Assembly (NCBI GenBank): GCA_950295325.1 | Contig: OX485808.1 | Span: 12,464,501-12,528,500, forward strand | DNA length: 64,000 bases | Reading direction: 5' to 3' | Source: Polytrichum commune | Taxonomy: Eukaryota; Streptophyta; Polytrichopsida; Polytrichales; Polytrichaceae | In this document: piece by piece, positions 11,762 to 23,239 of the stretch | How positions within the stretch are numbered: the first letter of the stretch is position 1 | Layout: each line of letters starts with the position of its first letter | Made by a program: the position numbers and the translations under genes | Notes under the pieces: model-generated | What the model was told of the DNA's origin: nothing | Databases searched by the model: none | Seen by the model: the letters and a program-made list of their open reading frames with translations, nothing else

Positions 11762-13400
11762 TCACGACATTGGGGAGTCCACTGTGTCCGACTTGAAGTC
11801 ATTCAACTCAGAGCCAGGTGGATGATACAAATCTGAATGACCCCATAAGGCGGCAGCGACACCGTATACAACTAGTACAAAAACCCAAAGGCAGGGTATC
11901 AAGATTGAGAGTTGAAAGTGTGCCAATGCTTGACCTCGTGCTTCATATGGCTCAGCATCACAAACAATCTCATCATGATCGTCTGTACACCTGAATGGCA
12001 TGAGCGGGCCATAAAGTGTGAAGGCAATCATGTAAAACCAGGCCCCTTGCAGAGTGATGGCCATACCACTGAGGATATCCACAGCGAAACTTTCAGGATA
12101 TGCTGTAGCCAGAAGTGCACATAGGATGCACAAACCTATGAGCAGGACCAGAATCATGTGGTATCTGCCCTCCAGACCTTGGTGGTTTGTGGAATGAAAG
12201 TAGAATAGAAGAAACTCAGCTGTAAACGCCATGGCTGCCACTACAAAGAGTGAACCGTCTGGAAGTGGCAACAGCCTGTTCACAATAAGACCTTGGTTAA
12301 TTCCAACCCCACGTGCAATCATGAAGCAAATAATTCATCCTAAACAAATTTGGTGAGGAGAAACATGCAGACATTTATCAGGCCCTCTAAGCAGCAGGTA
12401 GCCTGTGTTCTTGTATATAACGAGCCGAACATGAGATTTGTCGTGACATGATACTAACCCTTCACAGAAACTATATGTACTCTTGAAAAATGTCACGTAT
12501 TTATGCATATCCTACCTGCATGGTCTAGAACTAGAATACACTTCATCGTCAAATCATTTCATCCTAAAAATTTGAAGAGCATTAAATTAGGTCTGCTAGT
12601 TCAGTTTACAAAGGACCTAGAGAACTGATTATAATTCGTGTCCGATTGGCTGTACAAGAATGCCAACAGCGCTAGAATGACAATCAGCCATTACTACTAT
12701 ATGATGTTACAGCTGAAGAATATGAATGCCGACGGTTATTTATGAAAAAAACATGAGTGCAACTAGAGCAATTCATGAATGATTTTCTAAAACCGGAAAA
12801 AAAGTGCACACAAAACACAGGTCCTACTCCCAAATAAGTCTCAAACACTAACCCCTGTGAGGACTAATTCGATTCAAGCCAGAACATTCTGTCGATTCAA
12901 ATTCTGCAAAGAATCGAGTCACATTCACAGGAATCCACAGTTTATGCATGTGCAGATAACGTATGCGGGCCTATAACAGACACATCCAACCCCACATACT
13001 CTTTTGGCCATTAGATGGGATCGCATATTAGGATCGCATATTGCCTCATGCGCTTAGCAGTTGTGAATCGTGAAGATTATCTATTCAAGTGTCAAAATCG
13101 GAGTGAGGTGTAAAAGTTATAAGAGGTCAAAGTGAGGATTCTTCTCTCTCTTTCAAAAATCACATAGACCGTTCCAAATGTGTTAACTACTCAACCTAGA
13201 AACCTAGAATGGTGTCCTTATATTCCAATCTCATCCAAGCATGTGCCTTCTTGGTGTCTGTTCTTACCTACAAGCCTTGCCATATAGCACTCAAATATAG
13301 GCGTCTGGATAAGACTAGTGTTCGATTGAGGCCTGCATATCTAATCGCAATAGAATGTGAATGTGTACAGAGCAATAGGCAAACCGTATGTACGTAGGAA

Positions 13401-13434
<34 letters not shown>

Positions 13435-13791
13435 GATTTGTTACCTGGTCCATTCGTTAATCAAGACGATGACGCAGAAGAGGAAGAACATAAGAAGCAT
13501 GGCGGCATGCTCAAAGTCGTTCAAATGGACGGTGTTGAGCGCCCCGTCGACGAAAAACTTTAGATGCGTGGAGTAGAAAAACTCGATACACATGTCCGTG
13601 AACGTGCCAAAAAGAAGAACGTAGAGCTCAATGTATCTTCCAGCCCCTGTAAAGCATCGAGCCGGATGCCAAACCCGTGCCCGAAATGTTTTCGGGCTGG
13701 TAACGTAGTTCGTAATCGAATTCAACAGGTGCCATACTCCCACTAGCAAGAACATAGAACCCGGCAACACGTGCCCCTTGAATGACCCCAT
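11762..13791 (-). CDS. DUF716 / TMEM45-like multi-pass membrane protein
   Basis: Two exons: 13791-13445 and 12275-11762, separated by a 1169-nt intron (donor CCAG|GTAACA, acceptor AACAG|G). They join in phase 2 to give 286 residues, typical for TMEM45/DUF716 proteins. The ATG at 13791 sits in a near-perfect context (ACCATGG) and opens with MGSFKGHVLPG, the usual amino terminus of the family. Hydrophobic segments lie at about 11-30, 52-72, 97-114, 125-142, 155-175, 184-206 and 237-260. The family histidines appear in NDFEHAAM (91-98) and FHSTNHQGLEGRYH (142-155). The carboxy tail is short and polar. The molecular function of the family is not established; plant members have been linked to responses to infection. 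The intron carries a copy of the dispersed repeat also seen at 7160-7530 and a GA microsatellite. Confidence 0.9.
13005..13365 (+). repeat. Dispersed ~370-bp repeat, copy 2, inside the DUF716 intron
   Basis: Collinear with 7160-7530 (blocks TTAGCAGTTGTGAATCGTGAAGA, trimmed here, then TTCAAGTGTCAAAA, TGTGTTAACTACTCAA, AGTGTTCGATT). An internal short duplication (GGATCGCATATT twice near 13020-13042) is present. It lies wholly within the intron. Confidence 0.6.
13403..13432 (+). repeat. GA dinucleotide microsatellite
   Basis: About 14 uninterrupted GA units lie only about 11 nt from the splice donor of the DUF716 gene. On the transcribed strand they read CT repeats just inside the 5' end of the intron. 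Confidence 0.9.
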
Positions 13792-16700
13792 GGTCCTTCT
13801 CAAAATGCACAAGTTATGTTTCGCCTTGTCTGCCTTCAACTAATCCCTTGTCCTCCTACTAGATGATCCCTGCAATCCTAATTGCAAACACACATGTGAA
13901 GCGATGTCCTTCGCTCCGGGTGTTACGATCCTGTGTATTCTCATCTCGCCCCTGCGGCCAATCGTCCACAAAACCCTCGATTCCCCCCAGCCTCTGCCTT
14001 GCAAAGTTGCTTCTCTCAAGCTAAAAAATCCCCTGTACATAAGTTAACACATCTCATACAGTAGAATCGAACAGAACCAGCAAATCTTACATGCGCCGGG
14101 CCGTTTGAATCCATGTCCAAACTACTCAGAGACGGAGCAGTGCAGCCATTCTAGCATGAAATTGCTGAAGAATGATTAGGATGCAATCTAGGGTTTCTGT
14201 TCCCGAGTCTTCCAAGTTCCACTCCGCTAGCCTTGCTGGTGGGTCCCATTCCATGAAGCCACTTTGGCCTTCTCTTTGCTTTCATTCATCTTAGGCCTTG
14301 AGAATATAATCATGGGATGTCTCAACCTAGTGCAAGAAGACTCATATTAAGTCTAAACAGTGCCCACTGCTTAATAATGTAATATCCCTTTACACGAATG
14401 AAATGAAATTGATTTTGAAGTCCGGAAAGTCAAAAGGTTACGGGACTAAAAATGTATCAAGATGATGATGATGATGATAAAGAGGTGAAATTCTTAGAGT
14501 AACGGGTGTGCACTGGCATGTGTGAGGTAGAGGCTAATATCAACTTGGTGGTCTAATTGGAAGAAAGATTTGAGACCGCCCTAGTACTACATTCCGAAAT
14601 AGAGCTTGCAAAGAGAGCTTGAGCTATAAATATATATGTATTCGGGAGGTTGATGCTTGCGCCGAGAGGGAGTTGTCAGACATGAGCATACTTCTCATTT
14701 GTTCAACATATAAAACTTGACTCTATTTAGGTTTGTGATTGATTCAGCTTGACTTACTTTGACTATACTAGTTTGGATTTTTTAGCTACTTCAAGGCAAG
14801 GAAGTCATGGTTTTTAGTAAATCTAAGAATTCAAGAAAGTGCTTGGGCAAGTACATGTTAAACATGTACGAAATTTATATTTACGTATTTCCTAACAAAT
14901 ATTCATTTATGGTTTGTCCATTGGGAATAAGAAGTATGCAAAATGAGCCACGTGGAAGGCATGTGGTGTAGTATGCATCCAAATTCTAACGGTGAAGGAG
15001 TTTTGAATAGTTCAGAAACTTGGTATTAGGACAACTTGTCACAATTTTAGGGGTCCACCTTAAACCTCTTTCCACATCACTTGTAATTAAAGTAGGCTTG
15101 AGGCCAAATGTTCCAAATTGGACATTAAACAAGTTTTGAGCTTGTTGTGCTCCATGTGAGTTCACAAAGATCACTAGTTTATGAATAACAATAATGCTTG
15201 GGTAATTAAGCGCTAAGTTGAGACATTTTGGTAGGGCCCCAAGCGTTGGAAGAATGGTGGCTCCACATGTTGGAAAGTACCTTGCAATATAACAATGATC
15301 AAGGAGCCCCATAGGCCCTTCGTAAGGGTAACTTAAGGGCAAGGCAATGGCAGCTCTATGCCATAAGAGCAAGATTTACAAACAACTTTCATATATAAGA
15401 TGAAATCAAGCAAGTTGTCGTACATGTAATTTAATGTACCTCGCTTCACAAGTATGTTGCTTTCATTTGGCAATCTCATATGGAAAGATTGTGAGGAATA
15501 GTCTTTGAAGAGAGTTTACTAGCTCAACCGCTTTTCCATGGTTGATGTAGGTAGTTGTTTTCGAGTTGTCGTGTTTTAGGCGTAGCTAGAGGATGTATAA
15601 GGAACATCAAGAACATGTATTTTTGTGTTCGCAAGACACTTGAAAGCATACTGATCGCAAAATGATGAATTCATATTCCTAAAGGTTGTTGCATGGTGTG
15701 GTGCAAATTTTCTAGGTTTTTTTGGTTTTGTTTTTTTGAATTTAATTCTCTCCAAATTGATTTTATTGTGTTTTCAAATCGATTTAGCACAAGCCTCCAA
15801 TGCTTTAATTTGGTTTCAATTTTGTATTCATTTCAGCGGTGTGCGCAATAGAGGATTTCCCTACATCAATCCCCTTGGACTTCCCACCATGGCAACCATG
15901 TAAGGTTTTGTTGAAGATCAGAATGTGGGAATGAAGACTATATGAAGAGAAATCCATACTTCACATCCACCCTGGATTTTCTTGCTAATTGCATGCAACT
16001 TCAAATCGACCCTCTCTTTCTTTCTAGCCAAAGGTTGTGAAGGTTATATTCTCTTTGCACCGATTGTGATGCGCCATGCGTTCAAATTGCTCATTAGATT
16101 TTAAAGTATTTTACATCAAATATGCTTCCCACTTACAATATTTGCATAATGCTTGGTTGACAATCATTAAATATATATTGTAGTCATATTTTTTTTCATC
16201 CATTTATAGATTGGACATACATTATTATTCATCTACACATATGCATTTTTGTCATCAAAATATGATAATTTCATCGTTTTTAATACAATAATGAGCCTTT
16301 TTGACACCCAAGACAAACCTGTAGGAACGTAACATATGATTGTTGAATGTGATAGTTCAAGTTTGCCTCACATGAAGGGTTGAGTGACCATGTGGATGAT
16401 GTTTAATGGTCTTCTTAGTTAATTTCACTTCCACCCCTTAAAAGTAGGCCAAATGTAAAACATGATTAGGAGACCATGGCATTTGATGTCTCGCAACCCT
16501 TGATTTATTCTATATTTTCTTCTTGTGGGGGAATGACATTGAAATAACATTGGTTGAGGGCTCGGTTGTGTGTGGCTTTACGCTTTGATTGAAGGTACTA
16601 ACTTAAATAATGAAGGAACTCCCTTGGAACTCCCTTGGAATGACCTTTGGTGCTTTTAATTGTGCTCTTACACTTTCTTTATCATGGACCTTGGCTCTAG

Positions 16701-17345
16701 TGTGAAGTGCCCCTTATTTAGACAATCCTAAAAATTGTCACTATATCGTATGCAAATTATAGAATATAAAAGATTTCCTATTGAAAAAGAAGAAGTATGA
16801 ATACAATGTATTTTGGATAGTAACTCGATTTTATAGTGTATTTGGTGTATAACGAGGGTTTTAAAAAAGAAAAAAGAATCAAATTTTATAGTGTTCACTT
16901 TAATCAAATCAAACACAACAACCTTAATGAATCTAACATGATTGGTGATTTGTTGTGTTTTTGTGAGATGTACAAATCTGTTTAGACCAATGTTGGATTA
17001 TTACGTAGATTCAAATACAGTATGAACTACACTAAATCGTCTAATTAGTGTGGGTTACCATTCGGAGTTAAGTGTTGTTATAACTTTTTACTGACATGAT
17101 CATTTCTTACCACCTAGACTATATTGTATTCTTCAATTTGCATACTAACTACTTATGTTATTTGGGTAATAAATGATACTCTCAGTAAAATATTACAACA
17201 ATGCATAACTCCAAATGGTAACCCACACTAATTAGGCAATTTAGTGTAGTAATATTCAATAATAAAAACATATCAATTGTGTTATATTGGGATGGTCACC
17301 CATACGGTATTGAAAGTTAACAAATGCTAAATAAAGTCCCGAGGC
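13792..17345. other. Intergenic region without a recognisable gene
   Basis: The first 300-400 bp are upstream of the DUF716 start and should contain its promoter; no clear TATA box was seen. A block at 14285-14400 (GGCCTTGAGAATATAATCATGGGATG, shared in part, and GCTTAATAATGT) recurs at 18708-18800. A minus-strand ORF at 14986-15372 (128 codons) has no recognisable motif and was not accepted. The inverted blocks TTAGTGTGGGTTACCATT near 17045 and AATGGTAACCCACACTAA near 17214 mark a small fold-back structure. Confidence 0.5.
17040..17232. mobile_element. Small fold-back element
   Basis: The 18-nt block starting TTAGTGTGGGTTACCATT at about 17045 is repeated in inverted orientation at about 17214-17231. 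The inner parts (GAGTTA.G.GTTGT versus ACAA..C.TAACTC) also pair. This gives a hairpin-type element of roughly 190 bp. Confidence 0.5.
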
Positions 17346-17348
17346 TCG

Positions 17349-18090
17349 ATGTCAATTCGCGAGAAGATGTCGGAGGATCGGATGATTTTGCTCGAGGCGC
17401 TGCTGGATTTTGACTTGCTTCCAATTCTTAACTGCCAGAAAGCGGTGTATTACGAACTGACCGAGGAGCTGCAAAAATTGGCCAAGTCGCAGGAAATCTC
17501 CTTGCATTGCTTCTTGTGTTTGGTATGCAGATTTATGTGGACGCATCACGTCTTGCGAGAACAAGTAGACCTTGGGCTTCAAGAGGTCCAAGTGCGTGCT
17601 GGAAAGCGCGTCACCACCGCAAGCTTGCAAGATCGGGATCCAAATTCTCCCACTGTAAAGTTTAAGAACTGGCCCGCTTCCAATGAGGCGTCTGTGGAGA
17701 GTCTGAATGTCTTCATCAAGAATATTGTCATTTTCAGAGACTACATCGCCGACATCAAGCAACCCCTTACTTTCTCGTTCATTGCCTGGTCTTCAAATTG
17801 AGGAGTACTACCTCCTCGGCCGTCATATCCCTTCTTATGCGGTATGATGCAATTCAAGCTGCAGCTCATTTTTCAGGGTTTAGGGTGGGCCTTAGCTATT
17901 GCGCGTGGGGTACAATTATGTGCTTGAGCCATCTGTACGAGGCGGGAAACTAAACACGCGGGATTTGTAAAACCTGACTCATGGAAGGACATGGAGTGGG
18001 TGATGAAAGTCCACGATAAAGAGCGAATGCTTCGAGGGCGAGTGCCGCAGAACGCCGACGAGTCGTTCAAGAGCTTTTGGTAGATGATCA
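17349..18090 (+). pseudogene. Decayed GC-richer coding remnant, unrecognised
   Basis: An open frame of 150 codons starts at the ATG at 17349 and stops at 17799-17801. Its composition (about half G+C) contrasts with the AT-rich surroundings, and its residues are protein-like: an amphipathic helix in 15-50, a charged middle part, and FIKNIVIFRDYIADIK at 126-141. Beyond the stop, another frame continues plausibly (LPGLQIEEYYLLGRHIPSYA from about 17785), and a third frame gives KPDSWKDMEWVMKVHDKERM and more up to a TAG at 18080. This suggests one longer gene broken by at least two frameshifts, or exons joined by introns I cannot place. A transposon-associated plant-mobile-domain-like origin is possible but unproven. 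Confidence 0.4.
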
Positions 18091-19325
18091 GGGTGTCGAC
18101 CTCTTATTTTGCTGCTTCTACAAATCCTTCTTCCAGGAGGAAGAAACAACAGTCTACAGGAGGAATGAATCAATCGGTGAAGGGCCCCCTCGTTCTTGAA
18201 GGAAAACTCTCCCGTTTCCGCCATATTCCGCGACCCGATCGTCCACGGAAGGCAAATAGAGGAGTCATCACTGCGGCTGGTATGAGGACCCTCACTGAAC
18301 TAGAGTGAATTAGATGGCCAACGATGACTTTACTCTTTTTCCTTCACAGCATCATGAATTTTTTATAACGAGGAAGAAGATCATCGTTCGAGGAGGAGTG
18401 TTAAGACTGGATGAATGTCATCCATTCACTCTCCGGTTCCATCCATAGCTTAGTAAGCATACCTACCCGACTGGTCCTTAATAACTAGTTAAGTCACAGT
18501 AGGTAGATAGCGATAAGGTAGATGGATGATAAATCCAGTCACACAATTGGATAAATCCCCTCTAATTCTTGTGATGCATATTTTGGGAATACATTTAGAC
18601 TTAGACAAACTCAAAAATTAAGCAACATTAACGTGATCATAGTTCATGCTAGTGACAATAGCGGGGTCATCATAACATTATTAAGCAGCGTGCGTTTGTT
18701 CACGTGGGCCTCAAGAATATAACCATGGGATGCCGTAACTGGTGCAAATTCATTATGATCTATTGTTTAATCTAATCTAACGCACATCGCTTAATAATGT
18801 TATGATCTATGTGTATAACAACTTTACATACTTATCACACCATTAAATTGGAACACCTCCCCTAAATCATTGACAGATTTGAGATTTTGTAGTAGTGAGT
18901 CAATAATAATATACAAAAATATTTTTATTTTTATTTTTATTTATGATAAAGTTTGAACAGTGGATCCACCACAGCAAGACTACAACGTGCCATGCGAAAC
19001 TCACACTACAAGCTATATTTTTCAATAGTTAAAGGGACTCAAGAAGTAGGAGGACCTGGGAAAAACATCTAACCACACACTATGAAGTGCATGTCACCTA
19101 TAGCCCATATGACATTACACAAAAAGAGAGCAAGTGGACACTTAACAACCCAAGTTAACACATGTGGTTAGGACCGCATCTTATTTACATGTCAAATTCT
19201 ACAAGTGACATATAGCTAGATATTCAAACGTGACCTTTTGGAGGAAGCAAGCATAAATGAAGAGCCTTTTCTCTTAAGGTTGCTAGTGATAGGATCATGT
19301 TGTATTGAATTTTGCGGTCTCTCAA
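18091..19325. other. Intergenic region
   Basis: Contains a second copy (18708-18800) of the block seen at 14285-14400 and AT-rich sequence, including a short (TTTTA)n-like stretch near 18922-18943. The last few hundred bases are the 3' flank of the thaumatin-like gene. No other gene is seen. Confidence 0.5.
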
Positions 19326-22300
19326 TCAAGGGCACCATGTGACTTTGTAGTTGCTGGTTGTGGGGCACCCATACACGTGGTTTGCATCGTCTTTGGAGTA
19401 CGAGTATGCTTCAGGGCATTGAGATGCAAAAGCTTCAGTGCCCGCGGTGGGAACGTTTCCTGGACCGTCAGTGTTGTAGCAACCTTCTCCGGGGGCCCCG
19501 GTGAGGGTATTGGGTGACTGACAAAAGGCACTCAAGTTACTGATTGTGCAACTCGGGGATGTGCAAGTGGTTCCTGTGGGCGTGGTTCCACCAGCAATGA
19601 AGGTCAAGCTTATCTGCATGCCAAGGTTGTATGCATTCTGCAAGGATCATCACACACCCATTAATTAGCAAGCTTTCCAACACATTCATTTGCCACTCAA
19701 ACATTCACGTACACTAGTGTAGCCAACTTTGGCCTTCTGTTGATTGACATGCCACTTTTATATAACATGTAGGTAAAACTATCAAGGACTTGACTCACGA
19801 TTGCCTGTCAAACTAGACTTTGAGTTCATTATTATGATCCTCTGCACAAACACGGATGTGCACGGGCTTTTTAAAGTTTATTTAGATTTTGTGAAAGAAT
19901 TTCGAGCATAAGTCGAGAATTACAATTTGGGTAAACATGAACAAAATGTTTGTCCAAAATGATGCATGTATGACAGTGCCATTTACATAATCGATACATG
20001 CACATAATTTGTAAAACAATGTATTTGGAAGAAGCAAACTAGCTATAAACATATGATAAGAGTCCTAATTATACCTACTTTGAGAAGAAGCAATATGGTT
20101 GAAGCACCAAGTGCTTCTAGACTTGTGATTTCCACCATTGACTCAACGCACATGCAATAGACACGTGTTTACAACAACATACGTAGTTCACATTTACAAC
20201 TAGTTTTTGCCATTTCTATCATAGGACCCGCCAATAGTTGTTGCATGTCTGCAACAACTCTTGCATAAATACAAATTCACTTAATACCTAAGAAACCTCG
20301 ACACTTGATTCAAGCAAAACGAAGACGAAACATGTCAATCGGGAAAGTCGAATTGTGTAAACCACTATCTATACACATGGATTGTCAACTATATAGAACT
20401 GATCGAGAGAGAAAGAGACGACGTTGGAGACTAGCGTGAATGAGGAACGCTTCACTTTTAGCACAGCCGCCACGAGCTGATCATATGTAAAGCCGAGGCA
20501 GATCTACGGAGCAGGAGAAGTGCTAGAATTGATCGCACTTACCACATTGCTAATGTCATAGGAATCCTGGCCGTTCCCATTGATGGTGAACTCCGCCAGA
20601 TTTGCCTGAGGCTTGGCGTTGATTCCCGTTCCGGGATCGGTTCCACTGCTGGCGGGGAAAGCCCAGAAGAGGCCCCCCGTCCAAGTGGTTCCCACATCAA
20701 TAGATTGTGTCCCTCCACTAGCACTCAACACATAGCAAGTCGTCGACGTGTCTACTTGATCAGTTCGGCACGCTGTTAACTCTTCGGTGCATTGGTTGAG
20801 GATTTCGATCGTGGTGCCTGCATAGCAATGGCACATCGTAGCAAGGAGCTCTAGTAAATAAACATGTCAAAAAAGAAGTTTATGTAAGGTAAGCAGATCG
20901 TCAACGGACATTTGTAGCTCTGCACCCACTTCTCGTAGGAATTGGATCACAAAATTAGTGCAAAATTATTGGCAAATCCAAATCTTGCATATAGCTCAAC
21001 ACATAGCAAGTCGTCAACGTGTCTACTTGATCAGTTCGGCACACTGTTAACTCCTCGGTGCATTGGTTGAGGATGTCGATCGTGGTGCCTGCATAGCAAT
21101 GGCACATCGTAGCAAGGAGCTCTAGTAAATAAACATGTCAAAAAAGAAGTTTATGTAAGGTAAGCAGATCGTCAACGGACATGTGTAGCTCTGCACCCAC
21201 TTCTCGTAGGAATTGGACCACAAAATTAGTGCAAGATTATTGGCAAATCCGAATCTTGCATACAGCTCAACACATAGCAAGTCGTCGACGTGTCTACTTG
21301 ATCAGTGCGGCACGTAAGCGGGTCGTGATCTTCTCAATTATGTTGGAAATTGAACCTAGAATGATTAAGATTTTTTGACCACGTAGTCCCATCTCTTTTA
21401 AAACGCATGTTTGTTTGGTGATCGTTTAAGATGAGCAATCGAATTAGGCCAGCTTATCTTTTATACACCAACTCTTATTGATTCACCGGTCGAGAACTAT
21501 TTTAATGTGTTTTAGAACACGTGAAGTCGGGATGCTGGGCACCACATGATGGTGCATCTATTCATTCATAGAGAAATAGAGGTGGTGGGAATGCGCAACT
21601 CAATTGATCTGCTCAATAGAAATGAATTAGTTGGAGAAACCCGAGTCATTATCCATGTAGGCCGCTCGCCCATGAGATTCTAGTGGGAATATGGACAAAA
21701 ACTACCTAAATGCAAATGAAATATGGTGGGGTGGAATGCGTATGTGTCAACTCGCTACTCTCATCTTCTGAAATCCGGGCCCACTTATTAATCTCGTCCT
21801 CTAGGTTAAGACCTTGTGCTCCTCCTAGAACCGGTCTTCAATCCTTCGGTGACTAACACTTGTAAGTTAAAAAGTGCTTTAGTGGACACATGAAAGTCTA
21901 GTAGCCCATGTCCACGGCCCTCCACATTCTAGTAAGCCACTAAAATGTGGTTGGTTGACAACTTGTGCTTATCTAATATGAACACCTCCAACCCACTATT
22001 ATCTAAAATATAGTGGGCGAGCAGCCTACATGGAAACTCACCCTTAGCATCTCCAAAATGTCCATATTCTCTCCACTGTCCATATGCAATTCTCCACAAT
22101 TGGGAATGGATTTAAAATGAGGATTATAATCTTGGTACCCAACTTAACCCTCCACAAAGAACTACAGTCACATACCTTGATAGATACTTGTATAACAATT
22201 ATTGATTCAGAAACAATGAGGGAGTTTATAGATATGTTAGTGTATAATACATGTCATGCATAGTCAAAATAAGTGCTGGACCAACACAATAAATCAATTT

Positions 22301-23078
22301 ACAAACTATATCCAAGTGAAGTGTTTCAATATGAAGGAAATGTTTTTTGTTGGAGGATTCCGTTCATTTCCAGATTCTCCGTAGAGTTCTCTCCACTGTC
22401 AATGTGCAATTCTCCACAAATGGAATTGGACCACAAATGGGGATAACATACACCCCACTTAGCCCTCAACAGAAACAAAAAAAAAAAAGCTGTCACATAA
22501 ACTTTGATACTATTCTTAAAATAAATGAATCAGAAACAATGACAATGTGATTATAGCTAGGTTAGTATATAAAAATATGCATACCGTAATACCATAGCAG
22601 GTTCGTTCTTAAATAATTCCAAAAAAAAACGAAAAAAATCAGAAATTCCAGGCCATGAAGAATGAAATTATGGAAAATTATATTATGAAAAGAACGAAAA
22701 TCCAGAAAGTTGGGTGAAGCAGACTCTGTTGAAAAAATCAATTTAAGTTGTCATCCCGGTACATCTACTCTGTTCCAGGACGAATTATTTTTTTCCCTCA
22801 AAATAGAAGAACGAATTTCAAAAAAAACTATTTTTAGCGAACGAACCTTATTTTTTCAAAATAAATAAATATTCGTTCGCCTGGTGATGAACCTGCTATG
22901 GTGTTACGGTAGTCAATATATGATGGACCAACGTAATAAATCAATTTCCAATCTGTGTTCAAGTGAAGTGCTTCAAGAATGTGTATATGTAGCTGGATGA
23001 ACCTTGAACAAAGCTGATCATCATCAACGCCAAAGTGCTCGCCAAGCACAGGGCTGCAGCAATTCCCTGATCAGCCAT
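19326..23078 (-). CDS. Small thaumatin-like (PR-5 type) secreted protein
   Basis: Three exons: 23078-23003 (ATG, signal peptide), 20817-20543 and 19637-19326. Donors are CAAG|GTTCAT and AATGTG|GTAAGT; acceptors are ATGCAG|GC and CTTGCAG|AA. The phases agree and give 220 residues. Residues 1-25 form a signal peptide (AAALCLASTLALMMISFV). The mature part has thaumatin signatures: IEILNQCTEE (29-38), LAEFTINGNGQDSYDIS in the middle, and the family ending CPEAYSYSKDD...NYKVTWCP. The mature chain has 10 cysteines, as in the small thaumatin-like proteins with five disulfides rather than the 16-cysteine type. The region that in large members carries the conserved arginine reads GLFWAFPAS here, so the full acidic-cleft set is incomplete. 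Expected role: apoplastic defence or stress protein; antifungal activity is a family property, not shown here. A TATA box lies upstream. Confidence 0.92.
20728..21320. repeat. 271-bp tandem duplication of the exon 2 start of the thaumatin-like gene
   Basis: The block beginning CATAGCAAGTCGTC occurs at 20731, 21002 and 21273, exactly 271 bp apart each time. Copies 1 and 2 are full length and differ at only a few positions; copy 3 breaks off near 21316. Each full unit contains about 90 nt of exon 2, its splice acceptor and about 180 nt of upstream intron. The acceptor is therefore duplicated at 21088, giving a decoy exon start inside intron 1. Confidence 0.9.
21880..22050. mobile_element. MITE-like element related to the one at 8493-8613
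   Basis: The right end reads GCCTACATGGAAACTCACCC (22031-22050), matching the end of the 8493-8613 hairpin. Interior blocks such as CACTAAAATGTGG and CCACTATT..TAAAATATAGTGG are partly inverted. A related GTAGGC.GCTCGCCCA block lies at 21656. The left boundary is not sharp. Confidence 0.4.
22064..22976. repeat. ~310-bp tandem duplication in intron 1, second copy split by a transposon
   Basis: Copy 1 (about 22068-22330) and copy 2 (about 22376-22583 plus 22910-22976) share CTCTCCACTGTC, GCAATTCTCCACAA, AGAAACAATGA, GACCAACAC/GACCAACGT and AATAAATCAATTT in the same order. Copy 2 is interrupted by the element at 22584-22909, while copy 1 retains the uninterrupted site. Confidence 0.8.
22584..22909. 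mobile_element. TA-flanked MITE in intron 1 of the thaumatin-like gene
   Basis: The ends are inverted repeats beginning CCGTAATACCATAGCAGG at 22584, with its counterpart CCTGCTATGGTGTTACGG ending at 22909. TA dinucleotides flank both sides (22582-22583 and 22910-22911). The interior is AT-rich, with inverted GTTCGTTC/GAACGAA-type blocks and no coding capacity. A TA target duplication is typical of Tc1/mariner-type elements. The tandem copy at 22261 shows the empty site GCATAGTCA. Confidence 0.85.
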
Positions 23079-23224
23079 CTTGATCAACTCAAGCTGGTTA
23101 AGATTCAGCTCCGAATGATGTAATATACCGAGTGAATCGTCGCAAACTCCAGGTTCGAATGGTGTCAAGGAAGCGCTTGAATGATCTGTGGCACCCGATT
23201 GTGAAACATGCAGAAATGGACGAT

Positions 23225-23232
23225 TATTTATA
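23225..23232 (-). promoter_or_regulatory. TATA box of the thaumatin-like gene
   Basis: The minus strand reads TATAAATA here, about 147 nt upstream of the ATG at 23078. This predicts transcription starting near 23195-23200 and a 5' UTR of roughly 120 nt. The call rests on consensus and position only. Confidence 0.6.
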
Positions 23233-23239
23233 CTGCTTG

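Noticed and set aside
14986-15372. 128-codon minus-strand open frame
   Set aside because: No recognisable motif, no good neighbouring exons, and composition like the AT-rich background.
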